This document shows, in pieces, positions 21,711 to 25,021 of a stretch of DNA of 25,021 nucleotides. Location of the stretch: positions 1-25,021 of the forward strand of contig NZ_JBHIKY010000039.1 of the NCBI RefSeq assembly GCF_042139015.1, read 5' to 3'. How positions within the stretch are numbered: the stretch's first letter is position 1; every line of letters starts with the position of its first letter. The translations under genes and the position numbers were made by a program. Source of the stretch: JBHIKY01 sp042139015. GTDB lineage: Bacteria; Bacillota; Bacilli; Bacillales; Marinococcaceae. The notes beneath the pieces are model-generated. The model was not told where the DNA came from. It saw only the letters and a program-made list of their open reading frames with translations, and made no database searches.

Positions 21711-22451
21711 CTAGACGTTTTTATTTATTGCACTTAAATACAGGTTTAAAGAATCTTCTACTTCAATTGTGACTAACTTAATAAAATCATCATATTCTTT
21801 TTGTGTATGTGCTTTATCTAATGCTTCATAATAATCGATACGATTTTCCACTTTAATAACAATTGGGGGAAAGCCGTCTTTCATGAGTTCTAAATTTAAT
21901 AACAACCGTGATGTCCGACCGTTTCCATCAATAAATGGGTGAATTCCAACAAAAATAGCATGTAACATGGCTCCACGCGCTACTGGATGCAACTTTTTCG
22001 TTTCTGCTTTTTCATACCATATCATTAGTTGCTCTATCTTTTCTTTAATGAGGAAAGGTGCTGGAGGTATATGTTTAGCACCGGAAATAAAAACTTGCTG
22101 GTCTCGATATACGCCTGCATATTCATCATCAATGCCTTTTAGTACAAGTCGATGTAAATTTTTAATTTGCCACTCCGATAATGGTTCCCCCTTTTGTACA
22201 ATCTCCTCTACATATGCAATGGCATCCCGATGATTAAGAACCTCTAAGTGTTCACGAAGTGTTTTGCCACCAACAGTAATTCCTTCTAAAACCACCTTCG
22301 TTTCGTTGATTGTTAACGTGTTTCCTTCGATTGCATTCGTATTATATGTCCATTCGAGTAATAATTTTTCACGTAAGCTTCTGACTGTATACTTGGGTAG
22401 CGGTCGATTAGCATCTAGACTTTCCTTCAATTGATTAATTTGTTCAAACAT
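21711..22451 (-). CDS. Fic-domain protein with N-terminal autoinhibitory motif
   Basis: 246 residues from the ATG at 22451, which follows AGAGGTGA; a GTG at 22469 would overlap that site. The Fic active site HPFIDGNGRTSR is complete, with the catalytic His and the GNGR anion-binding turn. Upstream, TNAIEGN fits the (S/T)xxxE(G/N) inhibitory helix motif, placed N-terminally as in class II Fic proteins. The DDEYAGVYRDQQVFISG segment is the usual flap that positions the target. Such enzymes transfer AMP, or sometimes other phosphate-containing groups, to hydroxyls of target proteins. No antitoxin gene is needed or seen next to it. No C-terminal HTH is present, so this is a compact version. Target unknown. 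Confidence 0.92.
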   Translation of the reverse strand: MFEQINQLKESLDANRPLPKYTVRSLREKLLLEWTYNTNAIEGNTLTINETKVVLEGITVGGKTLREHLEVLNHRDAIAYVEEIVQKGEPLSEWQIKNLHRLVLKGIDDEYAGVYRDQQVFISGAKHIPPAPFLIKEKIEQLMIWYEKAETKKLHPVARGAMLHAIFVGIHPFIDGNGRTSRLLLNLELMKDGFPPIVIKVENRIDYYEALDKAHTQKEYDDFIKLVTIEVEDSLNLYLSAINKNV

Positions 22452-22600
22452 TCGCTTCACCTCTCTCACTGCAAAAAATACTTTAATTAAGAATTCTATC
22501 GTTTAACTGAATATACCTTCTGCACTACATATTATCAATAAAAATAGGTAATAGCGTTGCGGACTGAAAAATCAAAAGATTAGATAGTAACTATGACATA

Positions 22601-22637
22601 TAAATGCTCTCTAGATAATAATTTCACGTACCTTACT
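22601..22637 (+). repeat. Composite repeat: 19-bp copy 2 followed by 17-bp copy 3
   Basis: TAAATGCTCTCTAGATAAT (22601-22619) is followed after one base by ATTTCACGTACCTTACT (22621-22637). Each part also occurs separately elsewhere in the window (20814; 18330 and 21409). Confidence 0.65.
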
Positions 22638-22792
22638 ATATACCACTAATAATTCAATCAACAACCACTGAATCTTACTATCCTTGCCATCTTTCTTACC
22701 GAATTTACCAAGCAATGCCAAAATGTAACTGCTAATCTAGAGTTAACACATTCTGCTCGATAGAAATTGAACACTTTTTAATAACTATCCCA

Positions 22793-22837
22793 CCCCGCTC
22801 ATGTAAACTTACATGAGTATGTTAGTTTATGAGCGGG
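22793..22837. other. Two mutually exclusive hairpins
   Basis: CTCATGTAA (22798-22806) can pair perfectly with TTACATGAG (22809-22817). Alternatively CCCGCTCAT (22794-22802) can pair perfectly with ATGAGCGGG (22829-22837), extended by AAAC/GTTT. Both use 22798-22802, so only one can form at a time. The region lies in non-coding DNA and is followed by GGAGGG. Confidence 0.5.
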
Positions 22838-23090
22838 AGGGCGTGAAGGGTGAGTATATCCCTCCTCTAATAATTATTCAAGGATCACCTTTTCTCTCTC
22901 AGATAACAACTTTTGTTTTTACGATTTTTCACTGAATCGCTCACAAGTAAACTTTTATAATATTCAACTTTTACTTATCTTTATTCGAGGGACACATTTA
23001 GCTTTCGCTGCTTGTTAACAAATTAAAGTAATAATCCTGTTTTTTAAATTGTTTGTAATAAAAGTTATGACTTTTTAAAATTTATTTTCC

Positions 23091-23373
23091 TTCCAGATAC
23101 AGGCTATGGCGGAGTCATTAACGTAGCCAGGGCGGCAAAGGAAATGGTCGAATCGGTTGTGGCCGCCGTGAGATCGAAGACCAGCTGTTACCGAAGAAAT
23201 GTGGTCACTTGAACGGGAAAAAGCTGATTGAACCTGAAGAAATGATGCAAAAAATCCACACGATCAAAGAAGCCGCACCAACTTGTCATCTGAAGGAATG
23301 GATAAAGCCATTGAGCTTGGTTAGACGAAAAAGTAGCAAAAACTGTGCTTCCGGAAATAGGAAAAGAAAATAA
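23091..23373 (+). pseudogene. Decayed gene fragment of higher G+C
   Basis: Pieces in two frames look coding: PDTGYGGVINVARAAKEMVE with a further ~20 residues to a TGA near 23212, then in another frame NGKKLIEPEEMMQKIHTIKE and a tail ending about 23373. Base composition is richer in G+C than the flanks, and a perfect hairpin terminator follows. No start codon with a ribosome binding site precedes it. I do not recognise the family. Probably the 3' remnant of a transferred gene. Confidence 0.35.
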
Positions 23374-23379
23374 GTGAAC

Positions 23380-23424
23380 AAAGAAAAGAGAAGAGGCTGC
23401 TGTCCCCTTCTCTTTTCTTTTCAT
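23380..23424 (+). terminator. Intrinsic terminator with a 14-bp stem
   Basis: AAAGAAAAGAGAAG (23380-23393) pairs perfectly with CTTCTCTTTTCTTT (23407-23420), with two more G-C pairs inside. It lies just after the decayed fragment and just after the stop of the minus-strand membrane-protein gene, so it may serve both. Confidence 0.75.
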
Positions 23425-23687
23425 TTTAAATTTTTAGACCTTGAGGAAGTCATTCTCCACGATACAATGAAATAATTAATTATTAGAATAAGTAACATAG
23501 ATACTCCGACTAGAGGCATAAGGATACCAAGCGTCAATATAATCCCTACAACTCCCCACCTAATTTTATGGGTTTGAATTTTTGCAGGCGCACCAAATGT
23601 CCCTTTTGACTTTCTTTTCATCCACATGGTAAAAGAACTGAATACCAACAAAATGATTCCTAATCTGGTCAGAGTCCTCAGCAGCAA
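23421..23687 (-). CDS. Small membrane protein, start uncertain
   Basis: 88 residues from a TTG at 23687. Three hydrophobic stretches are visible: LGIILLVFSSFTMW, WGVVGIILTLGILMPLVGVS and LLILIINYFIV, separated by a basic loop (MKRKSKGTFGAPAKIQ). No good ribosome binding site lies before the TTG. The frame stays open about 13 codons further up (to 23726) without an ATG, so the gene may be 5'-truncated by the joint with the plus-strand fragment at 23709-23855. Possibly the C-terminal membrane part of a larger protein. Family not recognised. Confidence 0.5.
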   Translation of the reverse strand: MLLRTLTRLGIILLVFSSFTMWMKRKSKGTFGAPAKIQTHKIRWGVVGIILTLGILMPLVGVSMLLILIINYFIVSWRMTSSRSKNLK

Positions 23688-23708
23688 TGATAAAAACCCG
23701 GTAATTAG

Positions 23709-23855
23709 CTTTGTCCTTTCTGCTTAATCCTCCGCGCCGATAAAAATATAACCATCGCAGTAGAATTTCAAGGAAGAGCAACGAAAGAAGATGCAGAAAA
23801 AATAGATCAATGTGCAAGCGAAAGACTTGGAGATCATCAGCCAAAAAAGGTTTAA
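23709..23855 (+). pseudogene. C-terminal gene fragment of unknown family
   Basis: An open frame ending in TAA at 23853-23855 reads RADKNITIAVEFQGRATKED and then AEKIDQCASERLGDHQPKKV. The composition is like a real protein end (strand, helix, charged tail), but there is no start codon. Probably the 3' remnant of a cut gene. The opposite-strand frame here (23566-23865) is considered a shadow. Confidence 0.35.
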
Positions 23856-23888
23856 GCTCTGTCATCTCATTCTCAATAAGAGAGATGA

Positions 23889-24116
23889 ATGAACATGAAC
23901 AAATGGCTCTACCTTAAATATTTTCTTATCGTTTGGTTAGTGGCACATGGTATAGGAGCGATAACCTTTGGTATATTGCAATTCACCGATCCAAATGCCT
24001 ACAAAACACCCATCATCGCAATCTCTTCTATATGCATTGGTTTAGTTGCCTTCAATGCTACGGACCGAAAGATTAATAAACTGAAAAAGAACAATGAGCC
24101 TGTAAATAACTTATAA
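23889..24116 (+). CDS. Small two-helix membrane protein
   Basis: 75 residues with two likely membrane helices (YFLIVWLVAHGIGAITFGIL and IIAISSICIGLVAFNA), a short loop between them and a basic C-terminal tail. The start is either the ATG at 23889 or the one at 23895; the only nearby purine-rich site is AAGAGAG. It is followed by a hairpin terminator. Function unknown; such proteins are common in Bacillaceae. Confidence 0.6.
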   Translation: MNMNKWLYLKYFLIVWLVAHGIGAITFGILQFTDPNAYKTPIIAISSICIGLVAFNATDRKINKLKKNNEPVNNL

Positions 24117-24124
24117 ATTTTATC

Positions 24125-24164
24125 CAATAAAGCTGTTGAGCGAAATTACTCAGCGGCTTTATTG
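24125..24164 (+). terminator. Hairpin terminator after the small membrane protein
   Basis: CAATAAAGC (24125-24133) pairs with GCTTTATTG (24156-24164), and TGAG with CTCA inside. It starts 9 bp after the stop codon. T-run weak. Confidence 0.65.
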
Positions 24165-24289
24165 TCTTCAGGTCAGTTTTCAATGCAAATATAACGATTA
24201 TATTGAACTATTGGTTTTTCTTATACCATTAAAGCGCCCGATTGTTGAAGATCATTGCAAAGCCTTATTGAACAAAAGCACCCGTTACG

Positions 24290-24817
24290 TTAATCAGAAG
24301 TTCTTTTTAAAGCGCATTTTTTTGCCTTTTTAACTAATTCATTAACAAATTCTTGTTTTTCAGCTTGATACTTATAATGATCTTCGGAAAACTGTTTTGC
24401 TAATTTTATTTTTAAATCCCCATACCTTTTAGCGTCCTCTGGATATTTAATTAAATATTCTTTAAAATCCAAATGTGTTTTTATATTTTCATTACCAACT
24501 TGAAATATATGTACATGATGAGTTCTATTTTCGTTCCCCTTCGGAAAGTACCTTCTTCCTGAAATTCCATTCTCACCTTTAGGTTTATACCCAAATTTTC
24601 GTAATTCTTCATTGTATAAATCAACTTTTTCAATATTTTTAACAACAATCAAAATATCTATTATTGGTTTTGCGTAACCTATTGCTGGTACAGACGTACT
24701 TCCAATATGAAAAATATCAACCAATTCACCTTTAAATATTTCTTTTAATATTTTCTCTTCTTGCTTATATGATTTTTCCCACTCTTCAGTCCAAGGAAGT
24801 ATTTTCGTTTTTCGCAT
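24290..24817 (-). CDS. GrpB-family protein (UPF0157, nucleotidyltransferase fold)
   Basis: 175 residues, normal for the family. Seen: PWTEEWEKSYKQEEKILKEI at the N-terminus, FHIGSTSVPAIGYAKPIIDI (the H-I-G-S-T-(A/S)-V-P-x-(L/I)-x-A-K-P-(I/V)-I-D signature of GrpB proteins), then RTHHVHIFQ and HLDFKEYLIKYPEDAKRYGD. The G-S-T and D-I-L pattern resembles the active site of minimal nucleotidyltransferases, but the biochemical activity of this family is not settled. AAGGGGGATAG precedes the ATG. Transcribed alone towards the small membrane-protein gene. Confidence 0.92.
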   Translation of the reverse strand: MRKTKILPWTEEWEKSYKQEEKILKEIFKGELVDIFHIGSTSVPAIGYAKPIIDILIVVKNIEKVDLYNEELRKFGYKPKGENGISGRRYFPKGNENRTHHVHIFQVGNENIKTHLDFKEYLIKYPEDAKRYGDLKIKLAKQFSEDHYKYQAEKQEFVNELVKKAKKCALKRTSD

Positions 24818-24921
24818 AGAACTATCCCCCTTAGATATTTAATTTAACAATTCTTAATGTAGCTTTGAAATAAAGTTTGATAAAAAATACCTCACAAACC
24901 CATATTTTACGATAAATAAAA

Positions 24922-25007
24922 AGAATCCATTTTGAAAAAAGATTGATCAAAATGGATTCTTTTTCAGCGGATTTAAGTTTGATTTTTATAAAAAAGTTTG
25001 ATCATTT
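24922..25007. repeat. Structured hairpin repeat, copy 2 (terminator-like)
   Basis: AATCCATTTTGA (24924-24935) pairs perfectly with TCAAAATGGATT (24947-24958), extended outward by G-C and A-T pairs, with A- and T-runs on either side. The 21-bp word at 24987-25007 equals 3841-3861. Compared with copy 1, one stem pair changed from C-G to A-T on both arms together. Same orientation as copy 1, about 21.1 kb away. Confidence 0.65.
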
Positions 25008-25021
25008 TCTACCTGTGTTGT

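Larger units (their letters stand above)
22452..23090. other. Long AT-rich gap with repeats and a switch-like hairpin
   Basis: About 640 bases without a recognised gene. Holds the 19-bp and 17-bp repeats at 22601-22637 and a GC-rich hairpin region at 22793-22837. The rest is AT-rich with no supported reading frame. Confidence 0.5.

Noticed and set aside
23566..23865. 99-codon minus-strand frame rich in Leu and Phe
   Set aside because: It overlaps the better-supported membrane-protein frame and the plus-strand fragment; likely antisense noise.
1..25021. CRISPR arrays, tRNA and rRNA genes
   Set aside because: No regularly spaced direct repeats with unique spacers, and no cloverleaf or rRNA-like sequence was noticed.

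Overview
The window looks like a chromosomal accessory region of a Bacillaceae-type Firmicute. Support for this: low G+C; strong AGGAGG-type ribosome binding sites; a SinI-like anti-repressor; a Gram-positive class D beta-lactamase; a perfect Bacillus-type cre box; and MerR-HTH/coiled-coil plasmid-type proteins. The genus cannot be fixed from the sequence; a halotolerant Bacillaceae genus is a guess.

Left part (1-9110). A possible IS21 helper-gene tail at the edge is followed by an SDR oxidoreductase and a MarR regulator that share a palindromic operator. Next comes an Mrr-like restriction endonuclease gene whose 5' end is shattered. Its first ~28 codons lie inverted at 2370-2455, stitched together with four short copies of the neighbouring SDR/marR genes. 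Broken genes follow: a secreted protein with a 1-nt frameshift, an unrecognised fragment, and several remnants of MerR-HTH coiled-coil genes. Intact or probably intact here are a small unknown protein, a class D beta-lactamase, a SinI-like micro-protein, two GNAT acetyltransferases and a 34-residue hydrophobic peptide whose start codon sits in a 14-bp mRNA stem.

Centre (9244-18236). This is a coherent catabolic locus. A divergent DeoR-family regulator faces a Zn-dependent polyol dehydrogenase, a polyol-type MFS permease and split DhaK/DhaL kinase subunits. After an internal terminator and an AT-rich operator-like region come an RpiB-type isomerase, GlpX-type bisphosphatase and transketolase. 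The gene set matches the tetritol scheme known from Mycobacterium: tetritol to erythrulose, to erythrulose 4-phosphate, to erythrose 4-phosphate. Here it has a dedicated sink (transketolase plus FBPase/SBPase-like GlpX). A perfect cre box suggests CcpA control. The substrate (erythritol or threitol) is inferred.

Right part (18400-25021). A frameshifted GNAT-like gene with a small downstream gene, an internally deleted IS110-family element, long gene-poor AT-rich stretches with degenerate dispersed repeats, a small unknown protein, an orphan Fic protein carrying its own inhibitory motif, decayed fragments, small membrane proteins and a GrpB-family protein. A structured hairpin repeat with a compensatory base change occurs at both 3.8 kb and 24.9 kb, bracketing most of the window.
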